A stretch of DNA of 64,000 bases from Candidatus Iainarchaeum sp. (GTDB lineage: Archaea; Iainarchaeota; Iainarchaeia; Iainarchaeales; JAXPJC01), in NCBI GenBank assembly GCA_016187745.1, contig JACPJC010000006.1:115682-179681 (forward strand), written 5' to 3'. Shown one piece after another: positions 16,696-24,663 of the stretch; the first letter of the stretch is position 1, and each line of letters opens with the position of its first letter. The notes beneath the pieces were generated by a model, which made no database searches, was not told the origin of the DNA, and saw only the letters and a program-made list of their open reading frames with translations. Made by a program: the position numbers and the translations under genes.

Positions 16696-17319
16696 ATGGA
16701 CCAAGAGAAACTGAAAACAGGCACTACCACTGTAGGCGTTAAGGCAACTGATGCGACAGTGCTTGCGGCAGACATGAAGGCGACAATGGGGAATATTGCC
16801 GCGGAGCTTACCGCAACAAAACTGTTCAGGATAAATGACAATATAGCGCTTGCAATTGCCGGCTCGCAGGGGGACTGCCAGACAATCATAAGGTTCCTTA
16901 AAAGCCAGGCAAAGTTGTATGAGATGGAAAGGGAAACGCCGCTTTCAACAAAGGCCGCAATAACTTTCCTCGCGAACATCCTGAATGCAAACCGCTATTA
17001 TCCATATCTTTCATACTTCATAATGGGCGGCTTCAACAAGGAGGCTGAGCTCTACACTACAGACATGGTCGGGGGATTCAGCGAGGTTGAGAAATTCACT
17101 TCCGTAGGCTCGGGATTTGAGCTTGCTTATGGGGTATTGGAGCAGAACTACAGGGACAACATGGACCAGGATGCGGCAATAAGGCTTGCGGTAAGTGCGG
17201 TGAAGGTTGCAAAGAAGCGCGACATTTACACAGGCGGGGAAGGAATAAAGGTATTTGTCATTGATGCGAAGGGCGCAAGGGAACTGAGCGAAAAGGAAGT
17301 GGAGAAGTATTCCCAGTAG
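16696..17319 (+). CDS. psmB: Proteasome beta subunit, catalytic
   Basis: Proteolytic subunit of the 20S proteasome. A nine-residue propeptide (MDQEKLKTG) precedes Thr10, which becomes Thr1 after self-cleavage. Counting from it, Asp17 (LAADMK) and Lys33 (LTATKLF) of the active site are both present, as is a GSGFE stretch further on. 207 residues, normal. The ATG at 16696 is preferred over a TTG at 16675 because it gives the usual short archaeal propeptide. No alpha subunit in the window. aCPSF1 follows 84 bases downstream. Confidence 0.95.
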   Translation: MDQEKLKTGTTTVGVKATDATVLAADMKATMGNIAAELTATKLFRINDNIALAIAGSQGDCQTIIRFLKSQAKLYEMERETPLSTKAAITFLANILNANRYYPYLSYFIMGGFNKEAELYTTDMVGGFSEVEKFTSVGSGFELAYGVLEQNYRDNMDQDAAIRLAVSAVKVAKKRDIYTGGEGIKVFVIDAKGARELSEKEVEKYSQ

Positions 17320-17403
17320 TTTTTCCATTTAATTCTAGGATTTATATAATTTGACGGCTCATAGTTTGCCTTTTGTTATGGACTTTGGTTTGGAGTTATT
17401 CAT

Positions 17404-19308
17404 ATGGACAATGCGGTAAAGCAGATAAAGGAAATAATTGAGAAGAACCTCCCTTCGGAGGTGGAAATCACATCCATCGAGCTTGAGGGGCCGGAAGTGG
17501 CAATATACACGAAAAACCCCAGATCTTTTTTTGAGAATGAGAATTACGTTGCAAAGCTTGCGTACGAGCTGAAGAAACGCGTTAATGTGAGGAGCGACAA
17601 ATCGCTTTTAATAAATCAGGAAGAGGCGAAAAAGATTGTTGAGGGGATTGTGCCACAGGACGCGGGAATAAGGGAAATTTATTTTGATGAGGCGTTCTCC
17701 GAGGTTGTAATAGAGGCAATGAAGCCCGGACTTGTGATAGGGAAATCCGGAAGCACCTCAAAGGAAATCATACTCAAAACCGGCTGGGTGCCGAATATTC
17801 TGAGGGCGCCGACTTCGGACAGCAATACCCTGCGCGGAATAAGGCACCATCTGCACAAGTATTCTGCAGAGAGGAGAAAAATACTGCAGGCAACCGCAAA
17901 GCACATTTATAGGGAGCTTCCTGAGCAGCTGAACAACAGGGGATGGATAAAGCTTGATGCATTGGGGGGCTTCAGGGAAGTCGGAAGGAGCTGCGTTCTT
18001 ATTGCAACTGCAAACACAAAAGTAATGCTTGACTGCGGGATAAATGTAGCTTCAAACGATGACCCCTATCCTTACCTTGATTCGCTGAATTTTCCCTTAA
18101 GCGAACTGGACGCTGTAATAATAAGCCATGCACATCTTGACCACTCGGGCTTTTTGCCATATCTTTTCAAATTAGGATACAGGGGCCCTGTGTACTGCAC
18201 TGCCCCAACGCGCGATTTGATGACGCTGCTGCAGTTTGATTCCATTGATGTGCTTGTGAAGGAAGGGAGGACCCCCCCTTATTCCGAAGCAGATGTGAAG
18301 GAAATGGTAAAATACTGCATTCCCCGCGATTATAGGGAAGTAACGGACATTGCGCCGGATATGCGCCTGACTTTGCACAATGCGGCGCACATTCTCGGAA
18401 GCGCCTCAGTACATTTGCATATAGGGGAGGGGGCGCACAACTTTGTTTATAGCGCTGACATGAAATACGGCTTCACAAGGCTGTTTGACAATCTGGACAT
18501 GCATTACCCGAGGCTTGAGACCCTGCTTATTGAAAGCACATACGGGGGAAGAAACGACATTCATCCCCTGAGGCAGGAATCCGAGGAAAGGATTGTGAAA
18601 ATCATAAGGGAAACTGTCCTCAATAAGGGAAATGTCCTCATTCCAGTATTTGCAGTTGGGCGCGGGCAGGAAATAATGCTTGTGCTTGAGGACGCATACA
18701 GGAGAGGAATGCTCGAGGCGAAGGTCTATATTGATGGCATGACAAAGGAGGCAAGCGCAATCCATACAGCGTATCCGGAGTATTTGCGCAATACTGTGCA
18801 GAGAAGAGTGCTGCAGAATGATTCGCCGTTTACCTCGCAGCTTTTCCAAGTGGCTCCGGAAGCAAGCGAGAGGGCGGCCCTTCTTGCGGAGGGCGGCGCG
18901 ATAATTGTCGCTTCAAGCGGAATGCTTACAGGAGGGCCTTCGCTGAGATATTTCTACCAGATGGCCGAGGACCCGAAAAACTGCATGATTTTCGTTGGAT
19001 ACCAGGGGGAGGGCGCCTTGGGAAGGAAACTGCAGGGGGGGATAAAAATGCTGCCTGTTCCCGCGGGAAACGGAAGGGTAAAGGCACTCAATGTAAATAT
19101 GCGCGTTGAGACTGTTGAGGGGTTTTCAGGGCATTCGGACAGGCTGCAGCTGATGAATTACATCCGCATGCTCAAGCCGATGCCCAAGCGCATACTTGTT
19201 GACCACGGGGAAAAGGAAACCACGATTGATTTTTCAAGGAGCGTTGCAATGAAATTCAGGATCAACACAACCGCTCCGCGCAATCTGGACAGCGTTAGGC
19301 TGAGATGA
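17404..19308 (+). CDS. aCPSF1/FttA, KH-domain beta-CASP ribonuclease
   Basis: Archaeal homologue of CPSF73; known in the family to cut nascent RNA at U-rich sites and end transcription. N-terminal KH-type RNA-binding domains occupy residues 1-145 (second KH: VIEAMKPGLVIGKSG). The metallo-beta-lactamase core has HAHLDH near 240-246, later metal-binding His and Asp in HILGSASVHLH and YSADMKYG, and a beta-CASP domain with STYGGRNDIH and GMLTGGPS; C-terminal FSGHSDR and VDHGEKET complete the site. 634 residues, typical. A TATA-like TTTATATAATT (17341-17351) and a TTGGAG eight bases before the ATG suggest a leadered mRNA. U-tracts after several genes here fit its use. Confidence 0.95.
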   Translation: MDNAVKQIKEIIEKNLPSEVEITSIELEGPEVAIYTKNPRSFFENENYVAKLAYELKKRVNVRSDKSLLINQEEAKKIVEGIVPQDAGIREIYFDEAFSEVVIEAMKPGLVIGKSGSTSKEIILKTGWVPNILRAPTSDSNTLRGIRHHLHKYSAERRKILQATAKHIYRELPEQLNNRGWIKLDALGGFREVGRSCVLIATANTKVMLDCGINVASNDDPYPYLDSLNFPLSELDAVIISHAHLDHSGFLPYLFKLGYRGPVYCTAPTRDLMTLLQFDSIDVLVKEGRTPPYSEADVKEMVKYCIPRDYREVTDIAPDMRLTLHNAAHILGSASVHLHIGEGAHNFVYSADMKYGFTRLFDNLDMHYPRLETLLIESTYGGRNDIHPLRQESEERIVKIIRETVLNKGNVLIPVFAVGRGQEIMLVLEDAYRRGMLEAKVYIDGMTKEASAIHTAYPEYLRNTVQRRVLQNDSPFTSQLFQVAPEASERAALLAEGGAIIVASSGMLTGGPSLRYFYQMAEDPKNCMIFVGYQGEGALGRKLQGGIKMLPVPAGNGRVKALNVNMRVETVEGFSGHSDRLQLMNYIRMLKPMPKRILVDHGEKETTIDFSRSVAMKFRINTTAPRNLDSVRLR

Positions 19309-19368
19309 TTAGTTATTTCCCTAACAAAAAGGAAAGTTAATTAATGAGGTTGCGCTAATTAATCCTGT

Positions 19369-21321
19369 ATGAAAAGGCGCGGATTTGCCCTTGGGGAAAT
19401 TGCATTTGTCGTACTGATAGTCCTGGGGGTGCTGTTTGTGGCTTTTTTGGTCGCGCCGGAGCCGGAGGAAGGGCCATCGGTTCCAATTGCCAAATTTGAA
19501 TCCTGCGGCGCAATAACCGCGGCATTCAAGGAAAATGCGCAGAACTTCAGGGGCGGCATAATTTATGAAATGGGCGGAGTAATGCCCGTGATGAGTTCCG
19601 CAACAGGGGGCGCAAAGGACCAGGGCGCTGCGAGCTACTCAACAACAAATGTGCAGGTGGCAGGCGTTGATGAGGCGGACATTGTGAAAAATGACGGGAA
19701 ATATATCTATGTGGTTTCGGGAAACAAACTGATTATTGCAGATGCATATCCTGCTGAAAGCGCGGAAATTCTTTCCTCAACAGAACTGGGGGAAAACATA
19801 ACCCCGCAGGAGATGTTCATTGGAGAGGATAGCGTGCTGGTTTTTGCAAATAATTATGTGCAGCAATACACCAGGCAGATGGAAATTGGGGGGGATGTTA
19901 TAATGCCCGGCTTCAGCACAACAATCGCGCAGCTGTGGGACGTTTCAGACAGGGAAAACCCGATATTGGAGAAGAGCGCGGAATTCGAGGGAAGCTACTT
20001 GACTTCAAGGAAAATAGGCAGCAATGCTTACTTTGTAATAAACAGCAATCCATATTATTACTGGCTTTATGAGGAAACTGTCAATGATGAAATTACCATC
20101 CCTAAGTACAGGGAACTGGGCGCGGAAGAGCTGGATTCCGGGAAGGAAATTGAATTTGAGCCGGTTGCAAAATGCGGGGAAATTGCGTATTTCGAGCCAA
20201 TACAGGCAAGCGCATTCATAACAATCGCATCAATGAACATTGATGATTTTGATGCCGAAGTGAAAAAGCAGACAATTGTGGGATCGGGGCAGAATGTTTA
20301 TGCCTCGCTTGATGCGCTTTACCTTGCAGAAGTGAATTACAATTATGGCTTTGCAATCCCCTTCATAGGGGATGTTATGCCCCCTGAGAACCCTGAGGAG
20401 ACAATTATACATAAGTTTGCATTGAAGGACGGCGATGCGTCATATTCCGGCTTTATGGAAGCCCCAGGGCATATTCTGAACCAGTTCTCGATGGACGAAT
20501 TCAATGGGTATTTCAGGATTGCAACAACAAAGGGCGAAGTGTGGAGCGGAAACTCAACAAACAATATTTATGTGTTTAACAGCGACTTGAACATGGCGGG
20601 AAAGCTTGAAGAGCTTGCGCCGGGGGAGAAAATCTATTCGGCGCGCTTCATGGGGGAAAAGGCATATCTGGTAACTTTCAAGAAGGTTGACCCGTTATTT
20701 GTAATAGATTTGAGCAATCCGGAGAAGCCTGAAGTTCTGGGCAAGCTGAAGATTCCGGGGTATTCGGATTATTTGCATCCGATTGATGAAACGCACATAA
20801 TAGGATTGGGGAAGGAGGCTCTTGAGGCGGATGAGGGGGATTTCGCATGGTACCAGGGGATTAAGATTGCGATATTTGATGTTTCAGATGTGGAAAACCC
20901 TAAGGAAATGTATAAAACAGCCATTGGGGACCGGGGAACAGATTCCTATGCGCTTCATGACCATAAGGCATTCCTCTATGATAGGGGAAAGAATCTGCTT
21001 GTAATTCCAATTCTCCTTGCTGAAATAAACGAGGCGCAGTATCCTGAGGGGGTGGAAAAAAACACATATGGGGATTACACGTTCCAGGGCGCTTATGTGT
21101 ATAACCTGACGCTTGAGAACGGCTTTGAGCTTAAGGGAAGGATAACGCACCTGGATGCGGATGATGAAAGCCTGCAAAAGTCTGGCTACTATTATGACAG
21201 CACAAACTCGATAAAAAGGGCGCTTTACATTGATGATGCGCTCTACACAATCTCAGATGCGAAGATACTTGCAAATTCATTGAATGACCTTTCACAGATA
21301 AGCGAGCTGAAGATTGCATAA
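19369..21321 (+). CDS. Secreted/anchored beta-propeller protein (COG4880-like)
   Basis: N-terminal membrane helix at about 10-30 (IAFVVLIVLGVLFVAFLVA), then an extracellular domain of about 620 residues. The stretch VQVAGVDEADIVKNDGKYIY is the hallmark of the archaeal and bacterial 'beta-propeller domain' secreted proteins (PF09826). Later blades read YSARFMGEKAYLVTFKKVDP and PLFVIDLSNPEKPEVLG. Function of the family is not established. Two TAATTAAT boxes 18 bases apart (19338-19345, 19356-19363) precede the ATG. Its final codons overlap a promoter-like repeat used by the next gene. Confidence 0.88.
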   Translation: MKRRGFALGEIAFVVLIVLGVLFVAFLVAPEPEEGPSVPIAKFESCGAITAAFKENAQNFRGGIIYEMGGVMPVMSSATGGAKDQGAASYSTTNVQVAGVDEADIVKNDGKYIYVVSGNKLIIADAYPAESAEILSSTELGENITPQEMFIGEDSVLVFANNYVQQYTRQMEIGGDVIMPGFSTTIAQLWDVSDRENPILEKSAEFEGSYLTSRKIGSNAYFVINSNPYYYWLYEETVNDEITIPKYRELGAEELDSGKEIEFEPVAKCGEIAYFEPIQASAFITIASMNIDDFDAEVKKQTIVGSGQNVYASLDALYLAEVNYNYGFAIPFIGDVMPPENPEETIIHKFALKDGDASYSGFMEAPGHILNQFSMDEFNGYFRIATTKGEVWSGNSTNNIYVFNSDLNMAGKLEELAPGEKIYSARFMGEKAYLVTFKKVDPLFVIDLSNPEKPEVLGKLKIPGYSDYLHPIDETHIIGLGKEALEADEGDFAWYQGIKIAIFDVSDVENPKEMYKTAIGDRGTDSYALHDHKAFLYDRGKNLLVIPILLAEINEAQYPEGVEKNTYGDYTFQGAYVYNLTLENGFELKGRITHLDADDESLQKSGYYYDSTNSIKRALYIDDALYTISDAKILANSLNDLSQISELKIA

Positions 21322-21330
21322 TCTTTTATT
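21313..21330 (+). promoter_or_regulatory. Duplicated 18-nt promoter, copy 1
   Basis: ATTGCATAATCTTTTATT is identical to 21539-21556. It ends 23 bases before the zinc-ribbon ATG and overlaps the end of the propeller gene. The T/A-rich 3' half is placed like a TATA box for a leaderless mRNA. Confidence 0.5.
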
Positions 21331-21352
21331 ATGCCTCCCCTGTTTTATTTTC

Positions 21353-21538
21353 ATGGCCAAGGTATGCCCTGTTTGCGGCTCCAGGAAATTGACCGTTGAC
21401 AAGTCAAATATTTTCCTGAATTCCATCGGCGCTAATGTGAATTATGCGTGCGAAAGATGCGGCAGCACATTTCCCTTCCCGATTGAAATTGAAGAGAAGG
21501 CAACTGAAGCGAAGCTTCATTCCAAAAAGGGCAAATAA
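21353..21538 (+). CDS. Zinc-ribbon protein, 61 residues
   Basis: Four cysteines in two knuckles, CPVC (residues 5-8) and CERC about 30 residues later, separated by a beta-rich stretch, predict a single zinc ribbon. The C-terminus is basic (KLHSKKGK). An in-frame upstream start at 21314 would overlap the previous gene's end; the ATG at 21353 is placed exactly for the promoter repeat. Small zinc ribbons often bind nucleic acids or basal transcription/translation machinery; no specific partner can be named. Confidence 0.75.
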   Translation: MAKVCPVCGSRKLTVDKSNIFLNSIGANVNYACERCGSTFPFPIEIEEKATEAKLHSKKGK

Positions 21539-21556
21539 ATTGCATAATCTTTTATT
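21539..21556 (+). promoter_or_regulatory. Duplicated 18-nt promoter, copy 2
   Basis: Same 18 bases as 21313-21330, ending 23 bases before the ATG at 21580, one base different in spacing from copy 1. The two adjacent genes therefore seem to share one promoter sequence and perhaps regulation. Confidence 0.5.
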
Positions 21557-21579
21557 CTGCTTATGGCAATATAATTCAT

Positions 21580-22305
21580 ATGAAGGGCTTTCCGCGCAGA
21601 AAAAGAACTGAAGAGGGACATGTTCCCAGAAGCATAAGAAGGACTTTGAATCCTGAAACAAGGCAGGGGAAGCGCAGGGCAAGGCGCATTTCACTTAATA
21701 GATTTGCATCTATATTTGGCTTTTATGAGAGGGGCAGGGGTCTGTCTTATTATAGCCAATTGGAGCGGCATTTTAATTTTAACATTGTTGGATTCCTTAG
21801 AAGAAAGGCCTCAATAGGGAAAGCGGTTGTTACAGAAATTGGTGGCAGTGGAAAAACCCTTTTGAAATTAAGGCGCAAAATGGGAAAAAACAAAGCCAAT
21901 CTCAAAGCATTCAATATTGATTTAGTCGGATGGCAGTTTGCCCAGGCCCTGAGGGGGATAAAACTTTTGAAGGGCGATGTGTTAAAGACTCAAGTTCCCA
22001 AATCAGACCTCATTCTTTCACTCTGGGGCCTTGGATATTTTGGGCATCCTGATTATATGACAAGAAAAATTGCCGGCGCTTTAGTGCCGGGCGGGGTTGC
22101 GCTGCTGCATTTTAACAGCTACAATGTTCTTTCAGTAGGATTTATCGGCCTTAAGAATTGGTCATCTTTTTTAGATAGCTTGGGAAGCGGAAGGGAAAAA
22201 ATAAGTGGTTGCGAAGCAAAGATCCACAAAGTTAGCAAAGATGGAATAAACTTCCCTGCGGGCGACTACTTTGTAATGCTGCACAAGCACCCTATGGCAC
22301 AATAG
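21580..22305 (+). CDS. Rossmann-fold protein, likely class I SAM methyltransferase
   Basis: Basic N-terminal 50 residues, then a Rossmann-like core: motif I AVVTEIGGSGKTLLKL (about 83-98), an acidic end of strand 2 (AFNIDLVG), strand 4 KSDLILSLWGLGYFGHP, then the post-motif RKIAGALVPGGVALLHF typical of methyltransferases. 241 residues. The Gly-rich loop resembles ExGxGxG only loosely, so the substrate cannot be inferred. The RK-rich N-terminus could bind RNA. Starts 23 bases after the second promoter repeat. Confidence 0.65.
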   Translation: MKGFPRRKRTEEGHVPRSIRRTLNPETRQGKRRARRISLNRFASIFGFYERGRGLSYYSQLERHFNFNIVGFLRRKASIGKAVVTEIGGSGKTLLKLRRKMGKNKANLKAFNIDLVGWQFAQALRGIKLLKGDVLKTQVPKSDLILSLWGLGYFGHPDYMTRKIAGALVPGGVALLHFNSYNVLSVGFIGLKNWSSFLDSLGSGREKISGCEAKIHKVSKDGINFPAGDYFVMLHKHPMAQ

Positions 22306-22324
22306 GCATTATGTTAAGCCTGCC

Positions 22325-22438
22325 AAATGCGCTCCGGAATTGCCGCGCTCCTGCTGCGGGTTGTTGTCCGGGCGCGGCTTCGGCGCCAAAATGCAAGGAG
22401 GCGGATTCTTCCTTCCCTGCGCAAAAGAAGGCAGAAAA
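22325..22438 (+). ncRNA. GC-rich structured segment, possible RNA or 3' UTR
   Basis: GCGC..CCGG at 22329-22337 can pair with CCGG..GCGC at 22368-22375 (two-base bulge); a second stem CCTTC/GAAGG follows near 22411-22430. It is clearly richer in G+C than the flanks and is followed by T-tracts at 22460-22475. I do not recognise the RNA; it may only be the methyltransferase 3' UTR. Confidence 0.3.
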
Positions 22439-22631
22439 CATATAATCTACATAACGCGATTTTTTTCATTTTTTTGAAATTTTAAAAAACCGCATTTTTT
22501 TCCACATATACATAAGAAAAGGGGGTTAATTCAGCCTCCATTCGTTGAAAGACGTGTGCTGCTTTCTATTGGGGAAAAAAGGGGCAAAAATCAACCGAAA
22601 TGATTAAAAAGGAGTTAGTTTATAGTATAAA

Positions 22632-22778
22632 CCGATGCGATATGCATATGCAGCAGGAACTTTCTAAAGGAAACTGCCTCCTGGAAAGCAGGGTTGCAGT
22701 ACTTTGCTCTGCGCTTGAAAAAGGCGGGCGCAAGGTCGGCAATGACTGTGCTGCATTCAGAAAAGCTAATCGCATTAC
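22632..22778 (+). ncRNA. Candidate structured small RNA
   Basis: Nested long-range stems: GATGCGAT (22634-22641) with ATCGCATT (22769-22776, one G-U pair), and ATGCAGCA (22648-22655) with TGCTGCAT (22749-22756, perfect). Inside are a GAAA-capped hairpin (CGCTT-GAAA-AAGGCG, near 22713) and another GCAG/CTGC stem. A TATA-like GTTTATAGTAT at 22619-22629 predicts a transcript start near 22648-22650, just where the inner stem begins. Downstream T-tracts (22800, 22843) could end it. No match to tRNA, 5S, SRP or RNase P consensus that I can see. Confidence 0.45.
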
Positions 22779-22870
22779 CTTGGGCAAATCACAGTAATAC
22801 TTTTTCACTCACCCCGACTGTGTTTTGCCTTTTCTTTTTATTTTTAATCTTAATGCTACAGCTATTTCCT

Positions 22871-23359
22871 ATGCGCATTATCATTACCGGAAGCCCGGGA
22901 ACCGGGAAAACGGCAGTTGCGAAACTGCTCGGGAAGAGGCTGAAATGCGCTGTCCTTAATGAGCATGATTTCTGCATGCGCAAAGGGATAGGGAAATTTG
23001 AGGGAAGCGAACTTATTGTCCCTTTGGGAAAATTGCGGAAAGCGCTGAATGCTGAGCTGAAAAGGCGCAGGAACATAATTGCTGAGGGGCATCTGCTATG
23101 CGAAATTAAGCTTGGGGCTGATGCTGCAGTCCTATTGAGGCTGCATCCTGAATTGCTTGAGGCGCGGCTTGAAAAGCGCGGGTACAATGCGGAAAAGATA
23201 CAGGACAATGTGTTCTGCGAGGGAATTGATTACTGCAAAAAGCATTTGCACAGGAATTTCGGGAAAGGAAAAATAATTGAGGTTTCTGCCCATGGAACTG
23301 CAAAGGAAACCGCAAACATTATCCTTAATAAATTAAAGGAGAAAAGTGATATTGGGTGA
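22871..23359 (+). CDS. AK6/Fap7-type adenylate kinase family protein
   Basis: 162 residues. Starts MRIIITGSPGTGKT: Walker A GSPGTGKT at 7-14, with the next helix AVAKLLGKRLKC, the pattern of the adenylate kinase 6/hCINAP/Fap7 family, whose members act as NMP kinases and in small-subunit rRNA maturation. IIAEGHLLCEI supplies the substrate-side strand, and LEARLEKRGYNAEKIQDN is the LID-type segment that family members keep. The long in-frame extension upstream to 22694 crosses the structured region and is rejected; a TATA-like box at about 22836-22850 fits the ATG at 22871. Confidence 0.85.
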   Translation: MRIIITGSPGTGKTAVAKLLGKRLKCAVLNEHDFCMRKGIGKFEGSELIVPLGKLRKALNAELKRRRNIIAEGHLLCEIKLGADAAVLLRLHPELLEARLEKRGYNAEKIQDNVFCEGIDYCKKHLHRNFGKGKIIEVSAHGTAKETANIILNKLKEKSDIG

Positions 23360-23365
23360 GTTGCT

Positions 23366-24574
23366 ATGGGCGCAAGGGTTTACGCATTTTACGCATTATT
23401 GCTGTTTGCCATTATCGGCCTTTCTTTTGCATATTCAGCAACGGTTGAGGAGAAAACCTTCGCGCAGATGGTTTATGATGATTTTGTTGTTTCGGGCGCG
23501 AACAGGGAGAAATGCGAGGAAATCGCCTTCGTGAGGGCAAACGATGAGAACTACACAATACTCAGCGTGCACGCTGATTTCATGCCGAATGCAACAGGCA
23601 GGATTGCAGGAATAAGCGTTTATGTGAATGACGCGAATTCCGCGCTTACAACGCTGCTTGCGGGAAACTTCCTGGAGGACTGGGCAAGGGTAATTCTCCC
23701 CAAATGGGAGCTGAAGGAAAAAAACAAGATCAAGCTCTGCGCAAAAACCTCGGATGTTGTAACCGAAATAAAAATACTGAACGATTCTAAGATTGGGACT
23801 TATAGAATTGCAGATTTTTCAAAGGAAGGGGCATTCACAAAAACTGCAAGCAATGCTTCCCCCGAAGTCGGGGAGGAAGTGAAAGTTACAGTAACACTGC
23901 ACAATTACGGGAATGAGGAAACATTCGTAACGATTAAGCACATTGCGGAGAATGTGGAGATGCCTGAAATTGAGATAACGCGCGGGGAAACGGAAAAGAA
24001 CGGATGGGTTGCCCCGGGGAATGAGATTGCAATGGAATATTACATGAGGCCCAAGGTTGCGATAAGGATGTCGCTCCCATATGCAATTGCGGAATACACA
24101 AACACTTTCGGGGAAACGGTAAAGCTGGCATCAGCAATGCCGGATTTGGACGTAAAGGCAATTGAGCAGAGGCTTTTTGCAATAGTGCTTCCAGAAAGCA
24201 ATGTGAAAAAGACAGGGGAAAGGGCGAAAATCGCAATAGCGGTAAAGAACCAGAGCACGGAAACAATAAAGGATGTGTTTGTTTCAATTTCACTGCCTGA
24301 GGGAATTGAACTCGAGGGCTCAAGCTCAAGTAACATTCCGTTAATAGAGGCAGGGGAAACTGTGAGCCTTGCGTTTTATGTTTCCGCGCAAGAGCCGGGA
24401 ACTTACAGGGTGGGGTGCAACGTAACCTATGATTCTGTGCCTTTGGCGTGCGACAGGGTAGCGATTGCCTATGAGGCGCAGGGGATAAACTATGCAATAG
24501 TCGCAGGCGCGGTTCTGCTCGCAATAGGGCTTGCAATCTACATGTATCTCTATTTCTCCTCGGAGAAGAAGTAG
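23366..24574 (+). CDS. Anchored extracellular protein with CARDB-like domain
   Basis: 402 residues. N-terminal signal/anchor (YAFYALLLFAIIGLSFAYS), then an extracellular beta-rich body, and a C-terminal membrane helix (YAIVAGAVLLAIGLAIYMYL) followed by a short charged tail. Two Ig-like repeats resemble CARDB/DUF11: EVGEEVKVTVTLHNYGNEET, and KTGERAKIAIAVKNQSTETI followed by EAGETVSLAFYV. It starts six bases after the kinase stop, so the two are co-transcribed. Function unknown; a surface or secretion-associated role is inferred from topology. Confidence 0.75.
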   Translation: MGARVYAFYALLLFAIIGLSFAYSATVEEKTFAQMVYDDFVVSGANREKCEEIAFVRANDENYTILSVHADFMPNATGRIAGISVYVNDANSALTTLLAGNFLEDWARVILPKWELKEKNKIKLCAKTSDVVTEIKILNDSKIGTYRIADFSKEGAFTKTASNASPEVGEEVKVTVTLHNYGNEETFVTIKHIAENVEMPEIEITRGETEKNGWVAPGNEIAMEYYMRPKVAIRMSLPYAIAEYTNTFGETVKLASAMPDLDVKAIEQRLFAIVLPESNVKKTGERAKIAIAVKNQSTETIKDVFVSISLPEGIELEGSSSSNIPLIEAGETVSLAFYVSAQEPGTYRVGCNVTYDSVPLACDRVAIAYEAQGINYAIVAGAVLLAIGLAIYMYLYFSSEKK

Positions 24575-24663
24575 AATTTTTTCTGCCGGTTTTGCATTGC
24601 CATACTTTATTATACATAACATTTCTTAGGAAATAATCTTTTTCCTTTAGAAATATATTATTT

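Larger units (their letters stand above)
22306..22870. other. 565-base stretch without a convincing protein gene
   Basis: Holds a GC-rich hairpin segment (22325-22438), strong T-tracts (22460-22475 and 22494-22501) that would terminate the methyltransferase transcript, an AT-rich middle, and a second structured segment (22632-22778) behind a TATA-like box. An open frame of 65 codons at 22600-22797 is not convincing. The last 50 bases carry a T-rich stretch and a TATA-like TTTTTATTTTTAATC for the kinase gene. Confidence 0.6.

Noticed and set aside
22441..22510. Replication origin in the AT-rich run
   Set aside because: No origin-recognition-box repeats are visible and cdc6 is 22 kb away; the T-tracts are better explained as terminators.
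22632..22778. RNase P or SRP RNA
   Set aside because: AGGAAAC and CAGAAAAGC superficially resemble RNase P conserved regions, but the conserved P4 pairing is not possible; no SRP helix 8 consensus is visible.
22600..22797. 65-codon ORF in the gene-free stretch
   Set aside because: It crosses the paired arms of the candidate RNA, has no ribosome site or well-placed TATA box, and encodes no recognisable pattern.
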